A stretch of DNA of 64,000 nt, from contig JAGBEO010000008.1 in NCBI GenBank assembly GCA_017936885.1, forward strand, positions 62,001 through 126,000. The letters are read 5' to 3'. Below are positions 8,716 to 18,121 of this stretch, piece after piece. How positions within the stretch are numbered: position 1 is the first letter of the stretch; every line of letters starts with the position of its first letter. The notes under the pieces were generated by a model. It had not been told where the DNA came from. It did not search any database and saw only the letters and a list, made by a program, of their open reading frames with translations. The stretch is from Lachnospiraceae bacterium. GTDB taxonomy: Bacteria > Bacillota > Clostridia > Lachnospirales > Lachnospiraceae. The position numbers and the translations under genes were made by a program.

Positions 8716-10098
8716 ATGAAGAAAAAATTAGTAGCAGTATTAATGACGGCTGCCATGACAGCAACCATGCTGACAGGCTGCGGCGGCGATAAGGCGGCAG
8801 AGACAGCAGACACAACAACAAGTACAGCAACAGATGAGGCAGCAGATGCAGCAGAGGATAATGCGGCAGATGCAGGAGAGAGCGCAGAGGCAACAGGAGA
8901 GGCTGTAACTCTTAAGATATTCTCTAACTTACCTGACAGAAAGAACGGTCAGGGATTGGTAGAGCAGATGATTATTGACGAGTATATGGCAGAAAATCCG
9001 AACGTTACCATTGAAGTAGAAGCATTGGATGAAGAGGCTTACAAGACGAAATTCAAAGCTTACTCTATGGATGGTATGCCGGATGTGGTAAGTATCTGGG
9101 GTCAGCCGGCCTTTTTGGATGAAGTGCTTGAAGCAGGTGTCCTTGCAGAGTTAAACGAAGCTGATTATGCAGATTACGGATTCATCGCAGGTTCCTTAGA
9201 AGGATTTAAGAAAGACGGTAAATTATACGGACTTCCGAGAAATACAGATATCCAGATTATCTACTATAACCAGAAGATGTTTGAAGATAACGGCTGGGAA
9301 GTTCCTGCTACATATGAAGACTTTATGACACTTTGCACAACGATCAAAGATGCAGGTATCACACCGATTGCCATGGACGGCGGAGACGGATGGCCGATGG
9401 CATGTTTCTTAACAGATCTTCTCGTTAAAGTAGCCGGAACAGATTATGCGGATATTGTCAGCAATGCAATTGCAACAGGTGACTTCTCCGCTCCTGAAAT
9501 TAAGCAGGCTACACAGTTATTAGTAAATGCAGCAGATGCAGGTGCGTTCCAGACCGGATATGATACACAGGATTACGGAACAGCACAGAACCTGTTTACC
9601 AATGGTCAGGCAGCAATGTTTGTTATGGGTAGCTGGGAGTGTTCCATGGCATTAAACGAGGACATTCCGGAAGAGATCAGAACCAACATCCGTGCATTCA
9701 CATTACCTCCAATGGCAGACGGCAAGGGCGGCGCTAACGACATCGCAGCTTGGAACGGCGGCGGATATGCAGTATCTGCTAATTCTGAAATCAAAGAGGA
9801 AGCAATTAAATTCCTTAACTATATGTATCAGCCGGATAAGTTATCCAAATATGGATGGGAAAACGGTGTCGGTATGTCAGCACAGGATCAGAGTCCGTTT
9901 ATGACAGGCAATGAGACTGAATTACAGAAACAAGTTGTAGATATCCTGAAAAATGCAACAAGTGTTTCCGGAACACCGATCAATGACTGTGGTCCTTCCG
10001 CATTTAAGACAACAATCGAGAGTGAAATCCAGAGTGTTTCCAACGGTACTGAGTCTATTGACGACTTCTTGGCAGCGATTGGGGCAGCCTGCAAATAA
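8716..10098 (+). CDS. Extracellular carbohydrate-binding lipoprotein of an ABC importer (SBP family 1)
   Basis: 460 residues. The signal peptide ends in a lipobox LTGC with Cys22, followed by an Ala/Thr/Glu-rich linker to about residue 65, and then the solute-binding domain (ILKIFSNLPDR-like start, YKTKFKAYSMDGMPDVVSIW, GKLYGLPRNTDIQIIYYNQ, AMFVMGSWE). The last two are typical of family 1 sugar-binding proteins feeding MalF/MalG-type permeases. The ligand cannot be read; oligosaccharides are usual. GGGAGG precedes the ATG. Two permease genes and a two-component system follow, so this is the recognition component of a regulated uptake operon. Confidence 0.93.
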   Translation: MKKKLVAVLMTAAMTATMLTGCGGDKAAETADTTTSTATDEAADAAEDNAADAGESAEATGEAVTLKIFSNLPDRKNGQGLVEQMIIDEYMAENPNVTIEVEALDEEAYKTKFKAYSMDGMPDVVSIWGQPAFLDEVLEAGVLAELNEADYADYGFIAGSLEGFKKDGKLYGLPRNTDIQIIYYNQKMFEDNGWEVPATYEDFMTLCTTIKDAGITPIAMDGGDGWPMACFLTDLLVKVAGTDYADIVSNAIATGDFSAPEIKQATQLLVNAADAGAFQTGYDTQDYGTAQNLFTNGQAAMFVMGSWECSMALNEDIPEEIRTNIRAFTLPPMADGKGGANDIAAWNGGGYAVSANSEIKEEAIKFLNYMYQPDKLSKYGWENGVGMSAQDQSPFMTGNETELQKQVVDILKNATSVSGTPINDCGPSAFKTTIESEIQSVSNGTESIDDFLAAIGAACK

Positions 10099-10136
10099 AG
10101 CATAAGGTATTGAAGGCGGAATAATAAGAGAAATAT

Positions 10137-10166
10137 ATGGCTGTCTAAAGTTTTTTAGGCAGCCAT
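10137..10166 (+). other. Intercistronic stem-loop between binding protein and permease
   Basis: A 13-bp stem with one G-U pair (ATGGCTGTCTAAA with TTTAGGCAGCCAT) and a 4-nt loop. There is only a weak T-tract after it. Such hairpins commonly protect the binding-protein mRNA or attenuate the permease genes, giving excess binding protein. Confidence 0.7.
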
Positions 10167-10183
10167 TCTTATAAGAAAGAGGG

Positions 10184-11065
10184 ATGAAAATGAGAAAAAT
10201 GTATAGCAATAAACTGGTGATTTTCAGTTTGGTACTGCCGGGGTTACTTGTATTTCTATTTGCTATATTAGCGCCGATTTGTTTGAGCGTTTACTACGGA
10301 TTTACGGACTATTCGGGAATGGGAAAAGCTACCTGGATAGGATTTGAAAACTATAAGACACTGGCTCACGATACGAAGTTTTTCACTTCCTTGAAAAACT
10401 CATTTTTGTTAGCGGTCGGCTTTATTTGCATTCAGCATCCGATTGCTATTATTGTAGCAGCTATTTTGGATAAATTACAGGGCAAAGCGGAAGGCTTTTT
10501 CCGTTGTGTATACTTTATTCCGAACGTTATTTCCGTTGCGATCATCGCATATTTGTGGAAATTCATATATAATCCGGATTTTGGTCTGTTAAACAATGTT
10601 TTGAAAGCATTCGGCTATCAAGGGCAGATTAACTGGTTAAGTGCCGACAATGCAATCTGGGCGGTATTGATTGTACTGATCTGGCACGGTTTTGGCTGGG
10701 GTATGTTAATATATTATACCGGTATTAAAAATATCGACCCGGTACTGTATGAGGCGGCAGCCATCGACGGTTCGGATTCCAAAACCACCTTTTTACGGAT
10801 TACCTTACCATTGATGAAGCCTGTTATTCAGGTTAATGTGACGATGGCAATCATTTCCGCATTAAAACAGATGGAAACCGTATACCTTTTGACAAACGGC
10901 GGTCCTGGCGACAGAACACAGTTTGCGGCTAACTATTTGTATCAGCAGGCATTTAAGGCCTTTAAATATGGTTATGGTAATGCAATCGGCGTTGTATTTA
11001 TCATTATCTGTCTGGTTGTAACCGTATTGTTGAATAATGTAATCTTCCGTCAGGAAGAAGTCTAG
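10184..11065 (+). CDS. Sugar ABC transporter permease, MalF/UgpA type
   Basis: 293 residues with about six membrane segments. The first lies at about 10-35 (LVLPGLLVFLFAILAPICLS). The cytoplasmic EAA loop, which contacts the ATPase, reads YEAAAIDGSDSKTTFLRITLP, beginning near residue 189. The C-terminal segment ends shortly before the stop. It partners with the permease that follows and the lipoprotein that precedes it. No ATPase gene is in the operon, so a shared MsmX-type ATPase encoded elsewhere is likely. The start codon ATG at 10184 follows AAAGAGGG. Confidence 0.93.
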   Translation: MKMRKMYSNKLVIFSLVLPGLLVFLFAILAPICLSVYYGFTDYSGMGKATWIGFENYKTLAHDTKFFTSLKNSFLLAVGFICIQHPIAIIVAAILDKLQGKAEGFFRCVYFIPNVISVAIIAYLWKFIYNPDFGLLNNVLKAFGYQGQINWLSADNAIWAVLIVLIWHGFGWGMLIYYTGIKNIDPVLYEAAAIDGSDSKTTFLRITLPLMKPVIQVNVTMAIISALKQMETVYLLTNGGPGDRTQFAANYLYQQAFKAFKYGYGNAIGVVFIIICLVVTVLLNNVIFRQEEV

Positions 11066-11077
11066 GAGGTGGCAGGA

Positions 11078-11923
11078 ATGGAACAAGCAGGAAAGAAAAA
11101 ACACCCTATCTCTAAGGTGATATTATTTATTGTTTTATTGGTAATTGCTGTCATTCAGATATTCCCGCTGATCTGGCTTCTTGATTTCTCATTGGCAAGC
11201 AGCAATGAAATGTTTACAAGCGGCCTTTTGATTATTCCGGAGAAAATCCAGTGGGGCAACTATGCGAAAGCGTTTGTGGACGGAAATTTCCTTTTATACT
11301 TAAAGAACAGTCTTTTGATTAACTTTTTAGCAGTGGCTTTTGTTATCGTTATTTCTATTATGGCGGCATTTGCCTGCAAGAGAATGCAGTGGAAATTAAG
11401 CGGTCTTGTACAGACACTCCTGCTTATGGGAATGATGATTCCGATTCATGCAACACTGCTTCCGAACTACAAGATTTATAGCGCGCTTCATTTGACAGAC
11501 ACGATCTGGGCACTGCTCATTCCCTATGTGGCATTTTCGCTGCCGCAGGGTATGTTCTTGATGGGAAGCTTCTTAGAGTCTGTTCCGAAGGAACTGGAAG
11601 AAGCAGCAGTGATTGATGGCTGCGGTATTTACAGAATTATATTTATCATCGTCACACCGCTTTTGAAAGCATCCATTACAACCGTATCCATTATGACGTT
11701 CTTAAATAACTGGAACGAATTCATGATGGCAAGTACATATTTAAGTACGCCGAAGTGGAAGACCCTTCCGTTCTCCGTACTGGAATTTACAGGAGAGTAT
11801 TCATCCAACTATGCGGTGCAGTTTGCAGTAATGGCATTAACCGCAGCTCCGGCAGTTATTGTATATATTATCTTGAATAAGCACATCACAAAGGGTGTGG
11901 CAATGGGTGCCGTAAAGGGTTAA
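11078..11923 (+). CDS. Sugar ABC transporter permease, MalG/UgpE type
   Basis: 281 residues from the chosen start, with about six membrane segments and the EAA loop KELEEAAVIDGCGIYRIIF near residue 170. The conserved C-terminal GAVKG is typical of this family. An in-frame GTG at 11069 overlaps the AGGAGG at 11064-11069, so I placed the start at ATG 11078, 8 bp after that site. It begins 12 bp after the first permease stop, so the two are translationally close and form the heterodimeric channel. Confidence 0.92.
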   Translation: MEQAGKKKHPISKVILFIVLLVIAVIQIFPLIWLLDFSLASSNEMFTSGLLIIPEKIQWGNYAKAFVDGNFLLYLKNSLLINFLAVAFVIVISIMAAFACKRMQWKLSGLVQTLLLMGMMIPIHATLLPNYKIYSALHLTDTIWALLIPYVAFSLPQGMFLMGSFLESVPKELEEAAVIDGCGIYRIIFIIVTPLLKASITTVSIMTFLNNWNEFMMASTYLSTPKWKTLPFSVLEFTGEYSSNYAVQFAVMALTAAPAVIVYIILNKHITKGVAMGAVKG

Positions 11924-11992
11924 ACAAGTAAGATTGTAAATACATTTTTCGTACGCTATAATGGTGTCAGTAAAACGGAGATTGATGTATTT

Positions 11993-13819
11993 ATGGAAAA
12001 GTTCAGATATTGGATCAATAATTTAAAATTGAAGCATAAAATCGTGTTTTTTGTATATCTGGTGATCAGTCCGGTCTTTGTCCTGATTGCAACGGGAATC
12101 TTCCTGCGGGACAGTCAGATTGCCATACAGCAGCAGCAGGAGGCTGATATGAACGCCATACAGAGTCTGGAGGATAATATCACATCCATACAGTCTGATG
12201 TGGTGAATCTGTCAGTTTATATGTGTATCAACAGCGATATTCTGACGATTTTAAAATCCGATGAGCCGGATAAACTGAATGAAAACACGAGAATTTGGAA
12301 AACAGATGCGCCCATTGAAATTTTGGAAGATATCATTTCGATTAAAGGAAATATCAAGACAATAGCAATCTATCCGGAGAACGGAGTGATTCCGTATCTG
12401 CGGTGTCTGGATGCCAGCTCGTATGTTGCCGGCATCGGGGATGTCAGGGAGACTGATACTTATGAGGCGGCCATTGCCAACAAGGGTGATATTATCTGGA
12501 AGAGAGTAGCGAAGGGAAGCTCTGATACTTATCAGGCAAACCGTACCAATAAGATTGTTATGTACAGGGAAATCTATGATCTGTCCAAAAAGATACCGCT
12601 TGGATATATGGTCATGGGTATTGATGAAGAGCGGTATAAAGAGTTATGCCGCAATACGATGCGCAATGAGCAGGAAGGTATCGTTGTTTTAAGCTGGCAG
12701 GGGGAGGAACTGACACGGGTAGGAGAAGTGGATGAAGGGGTACTTTCCTATATACAGAGCCCGGATTATCTTGCGGAGGATTACCGGAAACGGGACAGCA
12801 GCTTCGAGTATGGGGGATACTCTGTATTTTGCAGCCAGAGCGAGAAAAAGGGCGTGCTTGTGTGCAGGATGCTGCCGGTCAACCACCAGCCGATTCTGAA
12901 GGTGGCGAAACTGCCGTTATTTCTCCTGGTCGGACTGCTTTTGGCGATGTATCCGCTTCTTACCATGGTATCTCAGGTTATCAGCAAGCCGTTGGCACGG
13001 TTAAGTGCCGCTATGGATCAGTTTAAACAGGGTGATTTTACCCAGCAGGTAGAAGTGGCGGCAGATGATGAGATTGGAGAAGTAACGGAATGCTTCAACC
13101 GCATGGTACTGGATATCAAGGAACTGATCGATCGGAATTATGTCATGTCTTTGAAGGAAAAGGAAAGCGAGCTGCTTGCGCTGCAGGCACAGATCAATCC
13201 TCATTTTCTGTATAATACGCTGGATTCCTTATATTGGCGGACGATGGACAGCGGAAATGAGGATTTGGCGGAGGATATTTATACGTTATCCCAGTTATTC
13301 CGTATGGTGTTGGGACATGGACAGGGAATTATTCCGGTTTCTCAGGAAATAGAGTTGATCAGATGTTATTTGCAGATTCAAAAAATGCGTTTTACAACAC
13401 GATTGGAATATGAGATCAAGGTAGAGAACGAAATACTGGATTACCGGATTCCGAAATTGATTCTGCAGCCTTTTGTGGAGAATGCGATTGTCCACGGGCT
13501 GGAAGATCAGGAAGATACGGGAAGTGTTATTGTGACAGGAAGGCGAAGAGAGCGTTATCTGGAGTTTTGTATCCGGGATACCGGAGTGGGTATGACACAG
13601 GAACAGATCGATGCGATCTGGGATACAGGTGATACGAAGAAGTATGCGAGTCAGAGAATCGGACGTTACGCCATTAAGAATGTCAGGGAACGGCTGGAAT
13701 TAAAATATAAAGATGCCTATCATCTGACCATAGAAAGTGAAGTGGGAAAAGGTACTGTCGTGACAATCTCATTTCCTGCGGATGAGGAAGAAACGTGTGA
13801 AAAACCTATTAGGTTGTGA
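11993..13819 (+). CDS. Membrane sensor histidine kinase, YesM/LytS-like family
   Basis: 608 residues. TM1 is at about 16-37, an extracellular sensing region runs to about 300, TM2 is at about 302-322, HAMP follows, then the His_kinase domain with QINPHFLYNTLDSLYW; the phosphorylated histidine is His404. The ATPase has FVENAIVHG as N box and IRDTGVGM as G1 box. This class senses extracellular sugars or associated binding proteins. It follows the ABC permease by about 70 bp and is adjacent to its AraC-type response regulator, so it probably controls the importer. A GGAG lies 12 bp ahead of the ATG, a little far. Confidence 0.93.
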   Translation: MEKFRYWINNLKLKHKIVFFVYLVISPVFVLIATGIFLRDSQIAIQQQQEADMNAIQSLEDNITSIQSDVVNLSVYMCINSDILTILKSDEPDKLNENTRIWKTDAPIEILEDIISIKGNIKTIAIYPENGVIPYLRCLDASSYVAGIGDVRETDTYEAAIANKGDIIWKRVAKGSSDTYQANRTNKIVMYREIYDLSKKIPLGYMVMGIDEERYKELCRNTMRNEQEGIVVLSWQGEELTRVGEVDEGVLSYIQSPDYLAEDYRKRDSSFEYGGYSVFCSQSEKKGVLVCRMLPVNHQPILKVAKLPLFLLVGLLLAMYPLLTMVSQVISKPLARLSAAMDQFKQGDFTQQVEVAADDEIGEVTECFNRMVLDIKELIDRNYVMSLKEKESELLALQAQINPHFLYNTLDSLYWRTMDSGNEDLAEDIYTLSQLFRMVLGHGQGIIPVSQEIELIRCYLQIQKMRFTTRLEYEIKVENEILDYRIPKLILQPFVENAIVHGLEDQEDTGSVIVTGRRRERYLEFCIRDTGVGMTQEQIDAIWDTGDTKKYASQRIGRYAIKNVRERLELKYKDAYHLTIESEVGKGTVVTISFPADEEETCEKPIRL

Positions 13820-13838
13820 GAAAGGCATGGTTATCAGG

Positions 13839-14570
13839 ATGTCTATTAAATTGTTGATTGCGGACGATGAGGAATCGATCCGCAACGGAATCAGAAATTA
13901 TGTAAGACTTCATACGGACCGCATTGAGTCGATTTACCTGGCACAGAACGGGCAGCAGGCATTGGATGCGATTATTCAGTATCAGCCGCAGATCATGCTG
14001 TTAGACATTCAGATGCCGGTCATGAACGGGATTGAAGTGATGAAGGAAGCCGCAAAAGCAGGTATTCTTCCGAGGACGATCATTTTAAGCGGATATGATG
14101 ATTTCAAATATGCCCAGCAGGCAATCCGGTACGGCGTGGAGGAATATGTATTAAAGCCCTGCCGTTCCACGGAAATCATGAGATTGTTGAATACGATTAT
14201 TGATGAAATCTGCGGTGTGCAGTCACAGGAAAAAATACCGGAAATCAGCAGCAACGCTATTGTAAATCAGGCAGTAGAGTATATGCATGAACACTATAAT
14301 GAAGAGCTTACTCTGGTTGATGTGGCGGAAAAGGTTGGAATCAGCAGCGGTTATCTTTCCACGCTGTTTACCCAAAATCTGGGCACCGGGTTTATCGAGA
14401 CGCTCAATGCGATCAGGGTGGAACGGGCGTGTGTTTATTTGCAGCAGAACCAGATGAAAACTTATGAAGTTGCTTTTAAAGTGGGCTTTCGGGATGAAAA
14501 ATATTTCTCCAGAATCTTTAAGAAGGTGACGGGGAAGACACCCTCGGAATATAAGAAGCGGGACCGATGA
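13839..14570 (+). CDS. AraC-type response regulator, YesN-like
   Basis: 243 residues. The receiver domain occupies about 1-120, with the acidic pocket ADDEE near the N-terminus and the phosphoacceptor Asp56 in MLLDIQMPVMNG. The DNA-binding AraC domain with two helix-turn-helix units occupies about 145-243 (ISSGYLSTLFTQN, VAFKVGFRDEKYFSRIFKK). Alternative in-frame starts lie upstream: ATG 13827 has its AAAGG site only 1 bp away, and 13782 overlaps the kinase. I prefer 13839. It is the cognate regulator of the kinase and likely acts at the operon promoter near 8645. Confidence 0.92.
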   Translation: MSIKLLIADDEESIRNGIRNYVRLHTDRIESIYLAQNGQQALDAIIQYQPQIMLLDIQMPVMNGIEVMKEAAKAGILPRTIILSGYDDFKYAQQAIRYGVEEYVLKPCRSTEIMRLLNTIIDEICGVQSQEKIPEISSNAIVNQAVEYMHEHYNEELTLVDVAEKVGISSGYLSTLFTQNLGTGFIETLNAIRVERACVYLQQNQMKTYEVAFKVGFRDEKYFSRIFKKVTGKTPSEYKKRDR

Positions 14571-14588
14571 TTCGGCCCCGTTGTTTTA
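14559..14588 (+). terminator. Terminator overlapping the response regulator stop codon
   Basis: CGGGACCGA pairs with TCGGCCCCG, with one mismatch and a TGAT loop, followed by TTGTTTT. The stop codon TGA lies in the loop. Confidence 0.7.
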
Positions 14589-14612
14589 TAATAAACTATA
14601 GAATAGATGAAA

Positions 14613-15800
14613 CTAAACCAATTCTCCGGCATTATATCTTGCCACGATAGACTGAATACGTTCTACCGGATTGAGCAGATCACTGATAGAAGTATCGTGA
14701 TTTAACGTGTCGATCAGGTAAGCGATGTATTTGCTCATATCGCAGTCGATATACCATTCGCGGCTAAGCAGTTCAGGTGTCTGGTAGATCAGATTGGTGG
14801 TCAGAACCCGGCAGATACTGCCTTCCTCATATGCTTTATCAAAACGATCTAACCCCGCGGTAAAAAGCCCGAAGGTAGAGAAAACGAAGATTCTGTTAGC
14901 CTTTCGCTGTTTCAGGGCAGCTGCAACTTCCAACACGCTTTCGCCGGAGGAAATCATATCATCAATAATGATCATATCCTTTCCTTCTACGCTGCTTCCG
15001 AGAAATTCATGGGCAACGATAGGATTCCTGCCGTTTACTACCTGTGTGTAGTCTCTTCTCTTATAGAACATACCCATATCCAGACCTAATACGTTGGCGA
15101 TGTAGATTGCTCTGCTCATACCGCCCTCATCAGGGCTGATTACCATCATGTGGTCGCTGTCAATGGTAAGATCCTTTACGTGGGTCAGCAAGCCTTTGAC
15201 GAACTGATAAGCAGGCTGTACGGTTTCGAATCCGTGCAGCGGAATGGCATTCTGTACACGTGGGTCATGCGCATCGAAGGTGATGATATTATCTACCCCC
15301 ATGTTTACCATTTCCTGAAGTGCCAGTGCACAGTCTAAGGACTCTCTGGCAGTTCTCTTATGCTGTCTGCTCTCATAGAGGAAAGGCATAATGACCGTGA
15401 TACGTCTTGCCTTGCCGCCTACGGCAGCGATAATACGTTTCAAATCTTGATAATGATCGTCGGGAGACATATGATTCTCATGTCCGCAGAGCGAGTAGGT
15501 CAAGCTGTAGTTGGCCACGTCTACTAATAGATATAAGTCGGTACCGCGCACGGATTCTTTGATGACACCCTTTGCCTCGCCGGAACCGAATCTGGGTACC
15601 TTGGCATCTAAGATGTAAGTATCCCGCTGATAGCCGGAGAATGCAAGGGAGTCCTTGTGTTCGCTCTCCCGTTCGGTTCTCCATTTTACGAGATAGTAGT
15701 CTACTTTTTCCCCTAAAGATTTACAGCCTTCCAATGGAATCATACCGAGAGAACCTACAGGTATGGTTTCCAGATTTCTCTTTTCTTCGCGTTTGGTCAT
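14613..15800 (-). CDS. Divergent ribose-phosphate pyrophosphokinase (PRPP synthetase) paralogue
   Basis: 395 residues, longer than the usual ~315 of Prs. It has the two-domain phosphoribosyltransferase-like fold with PYR motif IIIDDMISSGES in place of VDDMIDTAGT, a flexible-loop-like VIMPFLYESRQHKR and FDAHDPRVQN where Prs has DLHAxQIQ. Canonical Prs makes PRPP from ribose-5-phosphate and ATP. The altered PRPP loop and long N-terminus suggest a second paralogue, as annotated in many Lachnospiraceae, whose activity should not be assumed. A GTG at 15815 overlaps the upstream stop; ATG 15800 has GTGAGGA about 9 bp upstream and is preferred. It is the last gene of the leftward group with the DnaI-like and DnaD-like genes. 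Confidence 0.8.
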   Translation of the reverse strand: MTKREEKRNLETIPVGSLGMIPLEGCKSLGEKVDYYLVKWRTERESEHKDSLAFSGYQRDTYILDAKVPRFGSGEAKGVIKESVRGTDLYLLVDVANYSLTYSLCGHENHMSPDDHYQDLKRIIAAVGGKARRITVIMPFLYESRQHKRTARESLDCALALQEMVNMGVDNIITFDAHDPRVQNAIPLHGFETVQPAYQFVKGLLTHVKDLTIDSDHMMVISPDEGGMSRAIYIANVLGLDMGMFYKRRDYTQVVNGRNPIVAHEFLGSSVEGKDMIIIDDMISSGESVLEVAAALKQRKANRIFVFSTFGLFTAGLDRFDKAYEEGSICRVLTTNLIYQTPELLSREWYIDCDMSKYIAYLIDTLNHDTSISDLLNPVERIQSIVARYNAGELV

Positions 15801-15811
15801 GAAAAGAATCC

Positions 15812-16783
15812 TCACTTTCTGTTCATCAGTCTCTTTTTGTACATACGGATATCCTGTCCGGATAGCTTGCAGATTTCATAGTTACTTGTAATGCGGGAAA
15901 AAATACGGTCAGAGTACCGGTTCCGCAGTTCTTCCAAAGATAAATTGGTAGAGATGACGGTAGCCTTTTTACCCATGTGACGTTCATTTAAGAGGGCGAA
16001 GAGTTGAGAAGTAACAAATTGATTCGTAAGCTCCGTGCCCAGATCGTCAATAATAAGCAAGTCACATTGGTAGAGATCAGCATAGGTGTCGCGCAGTTCT
16101 TCTCTATTCTTATAATCAAAGGAATTCTTAGATAGTAAATCAAACAGACCTGTTGCACTGAAATAGATCACGGAATGACCGCTCTCAATCAATTCCTTGG
16201 CAACACAGCCTGACAGAAATGATTTTCCAGTACCCACTGTACCATAAAAAAACAGATTATGGTAGTCAGAATTGAAATTTTTGATAAAGTTCTGGCAAGT
16301 TTTCACCGCATTTTTAAAGCGGGATAAATCTTCACCATCATAGTATTCGTAGGAAAGGGCATGAAAATTCTCCGTACGGAGCATTTCCCGGATATTGGAC
16401 TGTTCGTAGAGGAGTGTAATCATAGCCTGCTTAAAGCAATGGCATTTCTGACCGTCAATATAACCGGTATCTTTACAGTCCGGGCACTCATAGACCGGCT
16501 CTAAATAGTCGGCAGGAAGTCCGGCGTCTTCTAAAAGCTGTGCCTTACGCCCCGATAATTCCGCTAAAATGTCACGTAAGTCCTCCATGGCATCCTCATC
16601 TCCGGCAAGCAGCTTCTTGCCCTGTGCAACGGATAAGGCGGCCACCGAATCATCCAGATCCCGATATCCCGGGATGTGATCATACACATATGCCAGCTTG
16701 CGTTCCGTTTCGCGGCGGTTATGTGATTGTTTCATTTCGTACTGATGTAGAATCTGATCATATTGTGTGTTGGTAAGTGACAT
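15812..16783 (-). CDS. DnaI/DnaC-like helicase-loader ATPase
   Basis: 323 residues. An N-terminal helical part precedes a zinc-binding cluster with Cys100, Cys103, Cys114 and Cys116 (CPDCKDTGY...CHCF). An AAA+ domain follows with Walker A GTVGTGKS at 181-188, Walker B LLIIDDLG at 242-249 and the sensor STNLS. This layout matches the primosomal loader DnaI, which delivers the replicative helicase. The adjacent DnaD-domain gene supports a replication-initiation role. It begins 32 bp after the DnaD-like stop and ends against the PRPP synthetase paralogue. Confidence 0.88.
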   Translation of the reverse strand: MSLTNTQYDQILHQYEMKQSHNRRETERKLAYVYDHIPGYRDLDDSVAALSVAQGKKLLAGDEDAMEDLRDILAELSGRKAQLLEDAGLPADYLEPVYECPDCKDTGYIDGQKCHCFKQAMITLLYEQSNIREMLRTENFHALSYEYYDGEDLSRFKNAVKTCQNFIKNFNSDYHNLFFYGTVGTGKSFLSGCVAKELIESGHSVIYFSATGLFDLLSKNSFDYKNREELRDTYADLYQCDLLIIDDLGTELTNQFVTSQLFALLNERHMGKKATVISTNLSLEELRNRYSDRIFSRITSNYEICKLSGQDIRMYKKRLMNRK

Positions 16784-16815
16784 AATAGGTTCCTCATCAT
16801 TTCGGCCAGTAGATT

Positions 16816-17862
16816 TTAATTGCTTAACAATTCCTGCTCTAATGCATCGAAATCGTAGTTGTTCTGTTTAAATTGATTAAATTTATTGTTGGAAGCAGTC
16901 TTGACACTTTTGGTCTTGCGGTAGCTGTCGTCTAAGGACTGGATATCACTCTTGTGATGGACTCCGGCCTTGTACCAATTGCTCAGGATACTGTCCGCAT
17001 ACTCGAAACGGTGCTTGTCCGTTGCCAGAACAGTACGCTCGCAGGCAGCAAAAATAACGTCTGTGGTAAAACCATACTCTTTGCTCCAGTGCTTGATATA
17101 GGAGACTTCCGTCTGTGTCGGGGTGCCGTTTTTACCCAGTGCTTTCATAATCTCGTAGACAGATTTGTCATACTTGCCGGCAAGACGGGCAGCCTGCTTG
17201 GGCGTAGTGATGCCCTGCTGTGCCCAACTGATTGCTACTTTTTCTATGTATCGAAGGTCCTTCTTATCCCGGTCCACACAATACTGGATCAGATAATCGA
17301 TCAGATCTTCGGAGAAGCCCAGCTTGTCCGAGATAAAGAGAATCGTGCGGACTTCGTTGGGGCTTAATGTCTTTTTCAGGTATTGCTCTGTGATAAAGAG
17401 CAGACGGGAAGTCGCCTCATTGGATTTAAATGCTTTCAGCTCGTCTAAAGTATAATTAGGCTTCGTGTAAGCAGTATTTTCGGCAGCGATTTCTTCCGCA
17501 GGGAAAGCGTCTGTATTATCTGTATTAAATTTAGAAGAAATCGGCACGACCGATGCAGACGGTGCAGCGGCGAAGTTCATCAAATGTATGCCGATCACAT
17601 TCTTATTTTCATCGTAATCCAGTGTCAGGAGACGGTTCTTTTCCCAATATTTCAGGGCGCGCATAACATCCTTCTCGGTATAATTAAACTTGTCCGCAAT
17701 ATCAGATATACTGGTAGACAGCCTTGCGCTCATCATGCGGATCAGATACAGATAGATTTTCAACTGTGCGTCATTCGCGGTGCACATAAATTCGTCAATG
17801 AAGCGATTGGAAATCACTGTAGCATCCGTATAATTATCCTGATAAATTGTCAAACGACTCAT
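16816..17862 (-). CDS. DnaD-domain replication initiation protein (DnaB/DnaD family)
   Basis: 348 residues. The N-terminal winged-helix-like part (MSRLTIYQDNYTDATVI, STSISDIADKFNYTEKDVMRAL) is followed by a linker and two DnaD/DnaB2 C-terminal modules. The second ends near HKSDIQSLDDSYRK. Such proteins help remodel DNA and load the helicase together with DnaI. The reading frame is open for 94 codons further upstream, but that part is low-quality hydrophobic sequence. GGGGTGG lies 6 bp before ATG 17862, which fixes this start. Gene order murC - dnaD-like - dnaI-like is commonly seen in Lachnospiraceae (from memory). Confidence 0.87.
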   Translation of the reverse strand: MSRLTIYQDNYTDATVISNRFIDEFMCTANDAQLKIYLYLIRMMSARLSTSISDIADKFNYTEKDVMRALKYWEKNRLLTLDYDENKNVIGIHLMNFAAAPSASVVPISSKFNTDNTDAFPAEEIAAENTAYTKPNYTLDELKAFKSNEATSRLLFITEQYLKKTLSPNEVRTILFISDKLGFSEDLIDYLIQYCVDRDKKDLRYIEKVAISWAQQGITTPKQAARLAGKYDKSVYEIMKALGKNGTPTQTEVSYIKHWSKEYGFTTDVIFAACERTVLATDKHRFEYADSILSNWYKAGVHHKSDIQSLDDSYRKTKSVKTASNNKFNQFKQNNYDFDALEQELLSN

Positions 17863-17920
17863 CTCATACCACCCCATAATACCCATAAAACATATTACGT
17901 CTTTTCGGGACGCATTGTGA

Positions 17921-17950
17921 ATTATAGCATAGCGGTTTCTAAAAAGAAAT
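17921..17950 (-). promoter_or_regulatory. Candidate extended -10 promoter for the DnaD-like gene
   Basis: On the minus strand TGCTATAAT is an extended -10 box. The -35 at the right distance (TTTCTT) is poor. The promoter would start the dnaD-like, dnaI-like and PRPP synthetase group separately from murC, which ends about 170 bp upstream. Confidence 0.4.
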
Positions 17951-18121
17951 AGGCAAACTGCCACAAACCGAAAACAGAACAAAAGTTCTTGTTCTGCAAA
18001 ATAAATGTGGATAATGTGGATAGCAGAATAAAGAGCCGTAAAATCAGGTAAGTCTTTCCACAAAAATATCCACAGGAAAAGATGAAGCAATTCAGTTCTT
18101 TTCTGTGGATATTGTGAATAA

